Shown piece by piece: positions 1-11,374 of a stretch of DNA of 64,000 nt. Source of the stretch: Mallotus nudiflorus (taxonomy: Eukaryota; Streptophyta; Magnoliopsida; Malpighiales; Euphorbiaceae); contig CANTUR010000145.1 in assembly GCA_947683625.1 (NCBI GenBank), forward strand, positions 1,257,501-1,321,500. Direction: 5' to 3'. The notes under the pieces were generated by a model. The model worked only from the letters and a program-made list of their open reading frames with translations. It was not told where the DNA came from and did no database searches. Made by a program: the position numbers and the translations under genes. The first letter of the stretch is position 1. Each line of letters starts with the position of its first letter.

Positions 1-2655
1 TGCGTCTCGGACGTCCACCTTCTTCCTCCAGCAGCTCCGCTACTCTTTTCCACCCTCTCTAGCGCCGGTGAAGCCGAGAAACTTGATTTGGCCGAGAGTT
101 GCTTCTTCCACCATACCTCATGTTTTTTGCCATTAAAACCTATCATTCCGGTGCCGTTGAACTCCTCAGACACCATAGAAGACGATTCTAAGCTTTCTTT
201 CAGCTTAAAACTCGATTTGGTAAGGTTTTTGTCTAGTTTTCAATTTCGGCCACCATGAATTTTTTGAATTTTTTTAAGCTTTTCCCTTATGATTCATGAG
301 AAGTGCCTTAACAAATGTTGCTCCCCTTAGCTCAATCTACCTATGTGAATTTTTGGAATTTATTTTGATTTTTGGGTATTTTTTATTATTTTATTAATAT
401 TTTCTAATTTTTGAAAATTGATTAATTAAATTATGAAATTGTGATTTATGGTAAATATAGGTATTGAAATGAATTATAGAAATTTATTTGTAATTTTTAT
501 GAATTTTTATGTATTTATTTTGAATTTGTTTAGTTTATGTAATTTTGAAAGATAGGGTTAATTATGTGTTTAATTGAAGTTAATTGGTTAATTGAATATA
601 TTCATTGATATTATTGAAATATATGCTGAGAAAATTAATTTTGAGTAATTATATTATTTTTGGTGAATTTTTGATTAATTTTAGTGAATATATATATGGG
701 TATTTTGGTAATTTTACTCTAAATTGGCTAAAAATGTAATTAAATTGGTTTTAATAGTTATTTAGGGTATAAAAATGATTTCTACAAATTATTTAGTATT
801 TTTAACTAATTAAAACTATTTTTCGTAAATTATTTTCAAATTATATATATAATATACGATTTTTCTAAATAAATGAGTTTTTATCGGTTTTTAATGTGTT
901 TTAGGGTTAATTATGTAATTTGGATTGATAAAATGTATTTTTATTATATAAGGGTATTTTTGGTATTTTTATAATATTCCGTGAATTGTGGACCTCGGTC
1001 GGTGATTTGTAGTTTGGAGTCCGATCGAGGGATTGTGATTGTGAATTTTGTGTCTATTTTCAAAGTGTATTTCTTTGCAAGGCCGGCTCTACTCTTTGAG
1101 TAGAGAGATGTTCGTTTTACAGGGGAGGTTCTGCCGAATTTTTGGTAGAATTCTCATAAAACGTGATGTCCGGTCAAATTCTGATTTTAATTCTGTGTCT
1201 AGTAATCTAAATTGAGTCTTTAGAACTTTTGATAGATTTATTCTGATATTCTGTGGTCGTTTGTTTGTTTAGTTGCGCCGAGACTGAGGCCTAGTGGATC
1301 AGGCCCGTTAGATCCATCTCAAGGAGCGTAATAAATAGTGAGTTGTTATTTTATATATATATGAGTATTTTAGTGTGCATGTTTTAGAAACAAATGTTTT
1401 ATTTTTATTAAATATGCATAAATAATTTAATTAGTATTTAAGCTTATTTTTGGTATATTTTTGGTATATTTTGGTATATTTTCAAACTATATGCATGTCT
1501 TATTAGTAAATTATTCTTAAAATGTTTTTAGGTTTATTTCTAATTTATTTTGTAATTAAATTAAATTTATTTGAAGTATATATACTCGAAATATACATGG
1601 TTTACTTTTGGTATATTTCTAGTATATATATGGTTTATGTTGCTATTTATTTCAAATTCATACATCATTTATTTTTATGAATGTATGTTTTTATTTAAAA
1701 ATGAAGGATATCAATAGAATGTGCTACCTAGTGGGCAGCACTAGGATCGAGTACGTACTAGTACGCCGACAGCATTTAGGCTATATTACTAACCATTTGT
1801 GGATATTGATTGGATTTAATTATTTGATGTGTGAGAAATGATTCGGGAGTGTGATTACTGGAGCTCGGTTGACCAAGTGTCTCGGGGCCAATCACACTGA
1901 CAGTCAGATTGCTGGAGCTCAGTTGACTTAGTGTCTCGGGGCCAGTCTACTGTCCAAATAGAACAAGTGAACTTATTTGGAATAAGTGAGCCTGTATGGC
2001 TAGAGTGTTGTCTAACACTGTTTTGAGGTTGCGATTTTCTAGGGTTCTATTTGATCCTTCATAAACAGTGATTTTCACTAAAATATATAAAAAAAATGAT
2101 TTTATTGCATCTGTGTGTATTTGCTTGTATATATATTTATTATATATACTATTGACTGTGTGCATTGTCATTTAGTATGCATGTATATATATTATAACAA
2201 TCCACTCAGTGAGGTCTAACTCCCCTCCGTTGACTATTTTTCAGGAGAGTCATCATCTTCAGACCTCAGTAGCAGACCTATACGCCGGATTTCTTCCGCC
2301 CCGGCTTCATTATGTAATATGCTCACTTGAGTTTTATTTTTATAATCTAGACACTACAATAGTTGTAAAATTATTAAAGGGTGTTATACTATAATTGTGT
2401 GAGTTGTATATTTTAAGGATTTGAACTGGATTTGTATTAAAAGTTTACTTAAATATGTAAGATGAGTTGTTGATTTAAATTTCGTGGTGGATTATTATTT
2501 AATTATTTATGATTTATTTCCGCTGCAGATTATTTTAATTATGTTATTATTATTATTGCATGTTTTATTTTATTTTAAGGCTTGCTATGGGTTCCGGATT
2601 CGAAAGAATTCTCATTCCCTAGCGCCGATCATGGCCCCTATTTTGGGTCATGACA
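1..2655 (+). repeat. Chromovirus LTR, 5' LTR of element A (left end outside window)
   Basis: The sequence runs from mid-LTR to the terminal ..GGGTCATGACA at 2655 and is colinear with the 3.2-kb LTRs at 3147-6384 and 11375-14611. It shares their CTCTACTC/GAGTAGAG hairpin (1087-1105), the CCTAGTG/CACTAGG hairpin (1727-1745) and the twin stem-loops (1848-1955). A primer site follows directly, which makes this a 5' LTR rather than a solo LTR. It is more divergent from both B LTRs than those are from each other. Confidence 0.85.
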
Positions 2656-2659
2656 AAGT

Positions 2660-2671
2660 TGGTATCAGAGC
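2660..2671 (+). other. Primer binding site of element A (tRNA-iMet type)
   Basis: TGGTATCAGAGC lies 4 nt after the LTR end. It matches the complement of the 3' end of plant initiator methionine tRNA, the usual primer of plant Ty3/gypsy chromoviruses. Confidence 0.85.
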
Positions 2672-3146
2672 TGAGTTATGTGTCAGGGCCTTAGTTGTTT
2701 GAGTTATGGCCCTAGTTTTCAAAGTTGTGTTTTCTTTTGAAACTACTGCAGTGAATTAGGTTTGAGTATGTCTTGATGAGTAATCCTTGCTTTAGTTGTC
2801 TGTGTTATTCTTTCGTTGTCTGTTTTTTCTGAATCGTTTTGTTCGTCATTTCATAATGAGGAGGCGAGCGCGTGTCGCTCCACCGATCGTTGAGGCCAAG
2901 GATGACGAGTCTTTTCAGGACGAGATTTTACCTGATGAGCCGCTAGTTAGACGCAGAGATCGTGGCAGGGGTAGACCTCGAGGAGCAGCAGGTTGCTGTA
3001 TGCAGAGAGAGATACAGGATAAGGAGTCTGTAGAGCCTGAGTTTGAGGATCCTGTACCTCCAGTTGTTCAGCCTGTTCAGCCTGCCTATCAGCAGGGTAT
3101 GTCTGACCCTGAGGCAACTCTGTTTTATGCCAGAGTTGGCAGGATC

Positions 3147-6100
3147 TGTAATATCCCGTGTTTTTAAAATATTTTTACACTGTACCGGGATATGCAGTGT
3201 TAATAATTTCTGTACATTAAATGGTATTTTTACGAGTTAATATGTATTTAAAACCTATTTTAATTACTGTATATTATTTTCAGTGTTTTACGTAAAATTT
3301 TCCCGGGACTTGCATTTTCGGAGAAATTTTCACGTAAACAATGTATTATTAATTATTTTAAATGTATTTACGGACTTGCATGAACTCATACATATTTTTA
3401 AATTATTAAATAAAACCTGTGTGTGTATATTTATTTAATTAGGGTTTAGTATTACCCTAATATTTTATTTATTATTTATTAGTTTTATTGTTATTTAATT
3501 AATTTTATTTAGTATAAATTATTAAAATATTAAATTTTTTATGTGTGTGGTGTATATTTGATGTGTGTAATTTAATATTATTTTAATATATAGTATAAAG
3601 TATATATATATACATATATACATAAAAAATCAAAAGAATTGGAAAATTACCATTTTGCCCCCGAGTCTCCTTCTTCTTCCCCGACCATTCCCCTTGCCGT
3701 CCGGGCGTCTGTCATGCCGTTTCTTCACCGTGGGTGTGCCGTCCGGTGTGCCACCGTCTTCCCCGACCAATTTCGCCGCCTGAGGTAGCCGTTTTTGGCG
3801 TCTGGAAGTCAATTTTGACCGGAGAAGCCGAAAATCGATCCACCGTCGATCACGCCGATTCCGACCACCATTTTCGACACCGCCGGTCTCTTTCTTCTCC
3901 TTGAGCTCCGGTGAGTGTGATTCTAGCTTTTTTTTTGAGCTAAAATGGTCTAGAATTGCTTAGGTTTCGATTTTGTCAATTTCGGCCTATTAGGGTTTTT
4001 GAATTTTTTGAGCTTCGAATTGATTGATTCATGAAAACTTCCTTCACAAATGTTGTTCCTAGTAGCTCAATCTACATGTATGAATTTTTGTATAATTTTT
4101 GGAGATTTTTTGGATTTTTGGGTATTTTTGAATATTTTAATATTATTTTATAATTTTCGGAAATTAATTATTTAAATTATGAAATTGGAGTTTATGGTTG
4201 AATTAGGTGTTTAAATGAATTATAGGAATTTATTTGGAATTTTTATGAATTTCTAAGTATTTATTTTGAATTATTAAAGTTTATGTAAATTTGGAAAATT
4301 AGGTTAAATGTGTTTTTATTTGAATTTAATTGGTTAATTGAGTTTAATTATTAATATTATTGATAAATATGTTGAGAAAATTAATTTTTGGATAATTTTA
4401 TGATTTTTGGTGAATTTTTGAAGTAATTTAAGTATATTTATATATATAGGGGTATTTTGGTAATTTTACCCTAAATTGTCTAACAATGTAATTTAATTGG
4501 TTTTATTAGTTATTTAAAGTATAAAAATTATTTCTACAAATTATTTGATATTTTTAACTAATTAAAACTATTTTTCGTGAATTATTTTTAATTATATATA
4601 TAATATACGGTTTTTCTAATAAAATGAGTTTTAATCGGTTTTTACAGTGTTTAAAGGTTAATTATGTAATTTCTACGTATAAAATGTATTTTTGTGATTT
4701 AAGGATATTTTTGGTATACTTGGAATATGTTCTGTGTTTGTGGACCCCGGTCGGTGGACTGTAGTTTGGAGTCCGACCGTGGGATTTTGATTGTGTTGAG
4801 CCTATTTTTCGAAGTGTATTTCCTTGCAGGGTCGGCTCTACTCTTTTGAGTAGAGAGATATCCGTTTTACAGGAGAGGTTCTGCCGGATTTTTGATAGAA
4901 TTCTCGTAAAACGTGATGTCCAGTCGAACCCTAATTATGTTTCCGTATTTTAATACTCTAGATTGAATTCTAGGATTTCTGTTAGGGTTTATTCTGATGT
5001 CGATTATTTATTGCTTGTTTAGTTGCACCGAGACCGAGGGCTAGTGGACCAGGCCCGTCGGACCTGTCTCGTGGAGCGCATTAGGTGAGTTACTATACTA
5101 TATATATATGCCTTAGGATGCATGATTTTAGAAATATACGTTTTATTTTGATTAAATTGCATAAATAACGTGATTTGTATTTAAGTATATTTTTGGTTTA
5201 TTTGTGGTATATATTAAATTATATGCATGTTTTGTAAATAAAATATATTTAAAATGTTTTTAAATATATTTCCAGCTTAATTTATAATTTGATTGAATGT
5301 ATTTGATATATATATACTCGAAATATACCTGGTTTACTTTTGGTATATTTTCGGTATATATATGGTTTATATTTTTATTTTATTTAAATTCATGCATCAT
5401 TTATTGTGAATGAATGTTTTATAATTAATGATGAAGGATACCAATAGAATGTGCTACCTAGTGGGCAGCACTAGGACCGAGTACGTACCGGTACGCCTAT
5501 AGTATTTAGGCTATATTACTAACTTATTTGTGGATATTGATTTGATTATGATTATTGATGTGTGAGATATGGTTTGGAGGTGTGATTGCTGGAGCTCGGT
5601 TGACCAAGTGTCTCGGGGCCAATCACACTGGCAGTCAGACTGCTGGAGCTCGGTTGACTTAGTGTCTCGGGGCCAGTCTACTGTCTAAATGGATTAAGTG
5701 GATATATTTAGACTAAGTGAGCCTATATGGCTGGAGTGTTGTTTAACACTATTTTCTGAGGTTGCGATATTCTAGGGTTCTATGTGATCCTTCATAAACT
5801 GGGATTTTTCAGTAAAATATATAAAAAATGATTTTTCTGCATCTGTATGAATTTGCCTATATATATACATATTATATATATATTGTTGATTGTATGCATT
5901 ATCACTTAGTGTGTATGTATATATATTATAGTAATTCACTCAGTGAGGTCTGACTCCCCTCTGTTGACTATTTTTCAGGAGAGTCAACTTCTTCAGACCT
6001 CAGTAGCAGGTCGATACGCCGGATTTCTTCCGCCCCGGCTTCTTTATGTAAATTGTCTACTTGAGTCTTATTTATTTTATCTAGACACTGCAGTAGTTGT

Positions 6101-6384
6101 GAATTACAGTGTTGGATTTCATGTATTTTATTTTTTTAAAGAGATGTATTATGTTGAAACTGGATTTGTATTAAAGATTATATATATCTATGGGATGAGA
6201 TTTGATTTAAATCCAGTTGATGTGGATAATATTATGATATTATGATTTTTATTTTCGCTGCATATTATACTGTTACTGATATTATGGCATGATTTATTTT
6301 ATTTTTAGGCTTGCTACGGGTTCCGGATTCGAAAGAATTCCCGTTCCCTAGCGCCGGTCATGGCCCCTGTTTTGGGTCATGACA
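3147..6384 (+). repeat. 5' LTR of element B
   Basis: This 3,238-bp LTR begins TGTAATATCCCG and ends GGGTCATGACA (TG..CA termini). It pairs with 11375-14611 over its full length. About 500 bp in there is a C-rich section (3655-3910), then long AT-rich stretches, and conserved hairpins at 4836-4913, 5457-5495 and 5580-5685. Confidence 0.95.
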
Positions 6385-6388
6385 AAGT

Positions 6389-6400
6389 TGGTATCAGAGC
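6389..6400 (+). other. Primer binding site of element B (tRNA-iMet type)
   Basis: TGGTATCAGAGC lies 4 nt downstream of the 5' LTR, as in elements A and C. It is complementary to the 3' end of initiator methionine tRNA. Confidence 0.9.
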
Positions 6401-6581
6401 GGAGTTCTGTGTCAGGGCTTAGTTATGTGAGTTATGGCCCTAGTTTTAAAGTTGTGTTTTCTGTTGGACTACTGCAGTGTATTAGGTTCGAGTATGTCTT
6501 GATAAGTATTCCTTGTGGTAGTTTTCAGCGTTATTCCTCCATTGTCTGTTTTGTCTGAATCTTTCCGTTTGTCTTTTCAGA

Positions 6582-7349
6582 ATGAGGAGGCGAGCACGTG
6601 TCGCTCCACCGGTCGTTGAGGCCGAGGATGATGAGTCTTTTCAGGATGAGGTTTTACCTCCTGAGCAGCCAGTGAGACGTAGAGGTCATGGCAGAGGTAG
6701 ACCTCGAGGAGCGGCAGGTCGCCGTAGGCAGAGAGAGTTACAGGACGAGGAGCCTGTAGAGCCTGAGTTTGATGTTCCTGTTCCTCCAATTGTTCAGCCT
6801 GCCTATCAGCAGGGTATGTCTGACCCTGAGGCAGCTTTGTTCTATGCCCGAGTTGGCAGGATTGCTTTTGATGGTACTTCTGATCCTTTAGATTTTCTGC
6901 ATGTGATTGAGACTAGGACTCGAACTGCTCACACCGAGTACCAGCGGATCATGATCATCGAGTTGTCTGTTGAGGGACCAGCCTTAGATTGGTTCATTCA
7001 GATGATCCAGCCCTATATGATGACGATGACATGGGCTCAGTTTCGTGAGCGGTTTATGAGGAGATTCTGTCCAGAGCCTCTTCGTTTGAGTTATCGTCTT
7101 CGTTTGACTAGTATTTCTCGTGGAGATCGATCTGTAGAGGAGTATACCCGAGAGTTTCTTCGTTTGGGTAGATATGCTGAGGATCTTATGCGGGATCAGT
7201 ATTTCGCTGTTACTATGTATGTTACTGGTTTGGGTTCAGCTTTTGCTGGTATGCCTACAGTAGGCCTTACTCTCGAGTCTGTGATTGAGTTAGCCAAGGA
7301 GATCGAGCTAAGATTAGTTAGGCAGGGAGCGATGCCTGATTATTACTAG
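6582..7349 (+). pseudogene. Gag (capsid) segment of element B
   Basis: This is a 255-codon open segment from ATG 6582. The start is supported by the same MRRRARV start in elements A and C. An arginine-rich and acidic N-terminal third is followed by the Retrotrans_gag capsid-like region, about residues 85-225, with GPALDWF, WAQFRERFMRRF and SVEEYTREFLRLGRYAEDLM-type motifs. It ends at the premature TAG. The rest of gag continues in frame to a CX2CX4(H)X4C zinc knuckle at 7626-7667, where the histidine codon position reads AAT (Asn). A second Cys-His cluster (CQTCGRVHQGPC) lies just before it. Confidence 0.9.
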
Positions 7350-7736
7350 TTGGGAGTTCAGTCGAGTGGATCGCAGGCTACTCCATATTTGAGTTTTCAT
7401 GTTGGATCGAGTAGTCAGCAGCGAGGTTCGACTCAGCAGAGTCAGAGACAGCAGCAGCGAGTGCATCGGAGCAGTAGACATGGCTGTGGAGGTTAGCGTA
7501 GATCATACAGATTTGGGTCAGGTGCTTCGAGCAATAGCAGTGGTCGTAGTTCTGGATCAGCGGCCAGCATTTGTCAGACTTGTGGTAGAGTCCATCAGGG
7601 ACCGTGTTATCTGACACCACTGACATGTTTCAGATGCGGGCAGACAGGAAATTTTGCCAGATCGTGTCCTTATTCCGGGTATCAGCAGCAGCAGATTCCG
7701 TGATTCCCACAGCAGTCGATTGCTAGTGCAGCACCC

Positions 7737-9257
7737 GTGCCATTTCAGTTACCACCAGCCCAACATCAGAGTTCCACTCAGTTTGTTCCACAGCAAAGTC
7801 ATGGTAGAGGTACTAGAGGAGGTGCCAGAGGTGTTGGCCAAGCTTCTACCAGTCAGCAGGGAGGTCGAGGTCAGGCCAGAGTTTTTCATCTGACTCAGCA
7901 GGATGCTCAGGCATCTAATGCAGTCGTGGCAAGTATTGTTTCTGTTTGTTACCTGGATGCTTGGGTTTTGTTTGATCCGGGTGCCACGCATTCGTTTGTT
8001 TCTCCTGTTTTTGCTTCTAAATCTTGTTGGCAAGCTTCGAGGATGGCTTTTCCTTTGTCTGTTGCCACTCCTCTGAGCGATTCTTTGGACGCTGATATTG
8101 TTCTTTCTAGTTGTCCAGTTCTCGTGGGAGATAGAGAATTACCCGCTGATTTGATTTTGTTGGATGTGATGGAGTTCGATGTTATTTTGGGAATGGATTG
8201 GTTATCTCAGCACTATGCCGTGGTTGATTGCAGGAATAAAGAGGTGACTTTCAGAATTCCTGGTGAAGTAGAATTTAAGTTTGTTGGTGATAGGAGTTCA
8301 GCACCTCATAATCTTATTTCTGCTATTACAGTTAGGAAGTTATTGAAGAAAGGTTATCAGGGATATTTGGCATTAGTCAGGGATACGTCAGTGGAGAAGT
8401 TGTCACTCACAGATGTTCCGGTTGCTTGTGAGTTTCCTGATGTTTTTCCCGAGGAGTTGCCAGGTTTACCACCTCACAGAGAGATTGAGTTCTGTATAGA
8501 TGTGGTACCAGGTACTACTCCTATATCTATGCCACCCTATCGTATGGCTCCTGCAGAGTTGAGAGAGTTGAAGGAGCAGTTGCAAGAGTTGTTGGATAAG
8601 GGTTTTATTAGACCTAGTGTTTCTCCTTGGGGTGCACCAGTCCTGTTTGTGAAGAAGAAGGATGGTACCCTGAGACTGTGCATTGACTACAGAGAGCTGA
8701 ATAAGGTGACAGTGAAGAACAAGTATCCTCTCCCGAGGATAGATGATTTGTTTGATCAGCTACAGGGTGCACAGTTCTTTTCTAAGGTTGACTTGAGGTC
8801 GGGTTATCATCAGTTGTGGATTAGTGAATCCAATATTCCTAAGACAGCGTTCCGCACTCGATATGGCCATTATGAGTTTCTGGTGATGTCTTTTGGTTTG
8901 ACTAATGCACCAGCAGCTTTTATGGATCTGATGAACAGAGTATTCAGACCGTATGTGGATCAGTTTGTAGTAGTCTTCATTGATGATATATTGGTATATT
9001 CGAGGAGTTTGGAAGAGCACGTATATCATTTGAGGATTGTACTACAGACACTGAGAGATCATCAGCTTTATGCTAAATTCTCAAAGTGTGATTTCTGGAT
9101 GGAGAGTGTTTCTTTTCTTGGACACGTAGTGTCTAAAGAAGGTATTCAGGTTGATCCACAGAAGGTTGAGGCAGTATCTGAGTGGCCTAGACCTACTTCT
9201 GTTACGGAGATTCAGAGTTTTTTGGGTTTAGCCGGGTATTATAGGCGGTTTGTGTAG
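7737..9257 (+). pseudogene. Protease and reverse transcriptase segment of element B
   Basis: This open segment of 506 codons contains the aspartic protease active site at 7974 onward, reading DPGATHSF where the family normally has DSGA; the catalytic Asp is kept and the next residue is Pro. Reverse transcriptase follows from about residue 250, with the LRLCIDYRELN motif, YPLPRIDDLFDQL, and the polymerase box FIDD at 8976-8987, the usual Ty3/gypsy form. The segment ends at a TAG in the RT thumb/connection region, just after the AGYYRRFV motif. RT copies the element RNA into cDNA in the cytoplasmic particle. Confidence 0.92.
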
Positions 9258-9350
9258 GATTTTTCCAAGATTGCAGCCCCTATGACTCGCTTGACTCAGA
9301 AGAATGTTAGATTCGAGTGGTCAGAAGCTTGTGAGAACAGTTTTTAGTTA

Positions 9351-10313
9351 TTGAAGGAGAAGTTGACCACAGCGCCAGTATTAGCTTTGCCTAATAGTGT
9401 GGATAAGTTCACAGTTTACTGTGATGCCTCTAGAATTGGTCTTGGTTGTGTGTTGATGCAGAATGGAAGGGTGATAGCCTATGCTTCGAGGCAGTTGAAG
9501 AAGAAGCATGAGCAGAACAATCCTACACATGATCTTGAGATGGCTGCAGTGATCTTTACTTTGAAGATTTGGAGACATTATTTGTACGGGGTGACTTGTG
9601 AGATATTTACTGATCACAAGAGCCTTAAGTACATTTTCCAGCAGAGAGATCTGAATTTGAGGCAGAGAAGATGGTTGGAATTGTTGAAGGATTATGATTG
9701 CGAGATTCTTTACCATCCGGGTAAAGCTAATGTTGTAGCAGATGCTTTGAGTAGGAAGTCCTCAGGTAGTCTTGCTCACATCGGTGTTGAGAGGAGACCA
9801 TTGATCCAGGAGTTGCATTTGTTGGTGGATCAAGGTCTGATGATGAAGATTAGTAGATCAGGTGGACAGTTAGCTCAGTTTAAGGTGCGATCTGTACTGA
9901 GGGATAGGACTAAAGCAGCTCAGAGCCGAGATCCTATTCTAGAAGAGCTTGCAGAGAATGTCAGAGCAGGGAAGTTCACTGATTTCACACTCGATGATGA
10001 TGGTGTGTTGTGGATCAGTGGTAGATTGTGTGTTCCAGATGTGGATGACTTGAGAGAGGAGATTTTAGAGGAAGCACATTCTACAGCCTATAGCGTTCAT
10101 CCGGGTGTTACTAAGATGTACCACAGTATCAGAGATCTATATTGGTGGGATGGATTGAAGAAGGATGTTGCTGATTATGTTGCTAAGTGCTTGACGTGTC
10201 AGCAAGTGAAAGCCGAACATCAGAAGCCTTCTGGGAAGCTTCAGTCTCTTCCTATTCCCGAGTGGAAGTGGGAAAGGATAGCTTTGGATTTTGTGGTCGG
10301 TTTACCTCGTTAG
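9351..10313 (+). pseudogene. RNase H and integrase N-terminal segment of element B
   Basis: The first half is the retroviral-type RNase H with VYCDAS, YASRQLK, HDLEMAAVIFTLKIWRHYL and FTDHKSL motifs; the Asp and Glu residues expected in the active site are visible. LSRKSSG follows, then the integrase zinc-binding HHCC region at 10076-10204 (HSTAYSVHPG...CLTCQQVK). The first catalytic Asp of integrase is at 10287-10289 (LDFVVGLP). The frame stops at TAG 10311-10313, between the first and second catalytic Asp. Confidence 0.9.
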
Positions 10314-10337
10314 AAGGATGGATACGACTCCATCTGG

Positions 10338-11327
10338 GTGATTGTAGACAGGTTGACAAAGTCTGCACATTTCTTGCCTGTGAAAGCCATATATTCAGTT
10401 GCTAGATTGGCGAAGTTGTATGTGAAGCATATTGTGTGCCTTCATGGAGTACCTGTGTCCATTGTGTCAGATAGAGGTTCGGTGTTTACTTCTCGTTTTT
10501 GGCAGAAGTTACAAGAAGCGATGGGCACTAGGTTGGATTTTAGTACTGCTTTTCATCCTCAGACAGATGGTCAGTCTGAGAGGACGATCCAGACACTGGA
10601 AGATATGTTGAGGATGTGTGTCTTGGATTTGGGAGGTAGCTGGGATGATCATTTGCCGCTCATTGAGTTTGCATATAATAACAGCTACCATAGCAGTATT
10701 GGCATGGCACCATATGAGGCGTTGTATGGAAGGAAGTGTAGATCCCCGTTGTGTTGGGATGAGATTGGTGAGAGAGCTTTGACTGGACCAGAGATGGTTC
10801 AGGATGCTGCAGAGAAAGTCACCGTGATTAAGCGAAGATTAGAGACCGCAGTTAGTAGACAGAAGAGTTATGCGAATCCTAGGCGCAGAGATGTGGAGTT
10901 TCAGGTTGGAGATTTCATTTTTCTGAAAGTATCTCCGATGAAAGGTGTGATGAGATTTGGCAGGAAGGGTAAGTTAGCACCGAGATACATTGGACCGTTT
11001 GAGATTCTGGAGAGAGTTGGCACTGTTGCATATCGGTTGGATTTGCCTCCGAGTATGTCACAGGTGCATCCAGTATTTCATATCTCGATGTTGAGGAAGT
11101 ATATCTCAGACCCTTCACACGTGTTGCAACCTGACAGTATGGAAGTGAGTGAAGATTTGACGTTTATGGAAGAACCTGTGGCGATCGTTGATTTTCAAGT
11201 TCGACAGTTGCGATCAAAGCAGATTCCGATGGTCAAGGTTCTGTGGCGTAGCGACAGAGTTGAAGAGCATACGTGGGAGACTGAAGCTGAGATGCGAGCT
11301 TCTTACCCGTATCTCTTTCCTTCTTGA
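10338..11327 (+). pseudogene. Integrase core and chromodomain segment of element B
   Basis: This continues the integrase core. The second Asp is at 10470-10472 (VSDRGSVF) and the Glu at 10578-10580 (GQSERTIQ), with exactly 35 residues between them, giving the D,D35E signature. The FGRKGKLAPRYIGPFEIL motif is the family's GPY/F-type module. The last 50 or so residues (VDFQVRQLR...VLWRSDRVEEHTWETE) form a chromodomain, which in chromoviruses directs integration to marked chromatin. The natural stop is TGA after YLFPS. The protein end lies about 50 bp before the 3' LTR, the usual spacing. Confidence 0.92.
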
Positions 11328-11361
11328 TCTTGTTTTCTGGAATTCGGGGACGAATTCTTGT

Positions 11362-11374
11362 AAGGGGGGAAGAC
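11362..11374 (+). other. Polypurine tract of element B
   Basis: AAGGGGGGAAGAC directly precedes the TG of the 3' LTR. It is the plus-strand priming site, and the same sequence in reverse complement borders the LTR of element C. Confidence 0.85.

Larger units (their letters stand above)
6582..11327 (+). pseudogene. gag-pol polyprotein of element B (six in-frame stops)
   Basis: A single reading frame of about 1,580 codons spans gag to chromodomain without any frameshift. It is broken by TAG at 7347, TAG at 7494, TGA at 7701, TAG at 9255, TAG at 9345 and TAG at 10311. At 7347 sibling A has CAG (15100-15102), so at least this stop is a C-to-T change in a CAG codon. Retrotransposon Gag-Pol makes the capsid and the enzymes for reverse transcription and integration. 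This copy cannot make a full-length product but could supply sequence for recombination or be mobilised in trans. Parts are described in the following entries. Confidence 0.93.

Noticed and set aside
5943..6245. 100-codon frame conserved in both LTRs of element B (also 14170-14472)
   Set aside because: Lies at the LTR end, is conserved only because the LTRs are copies, and has no known motif; a similar but altered frame occurs in LTR A.
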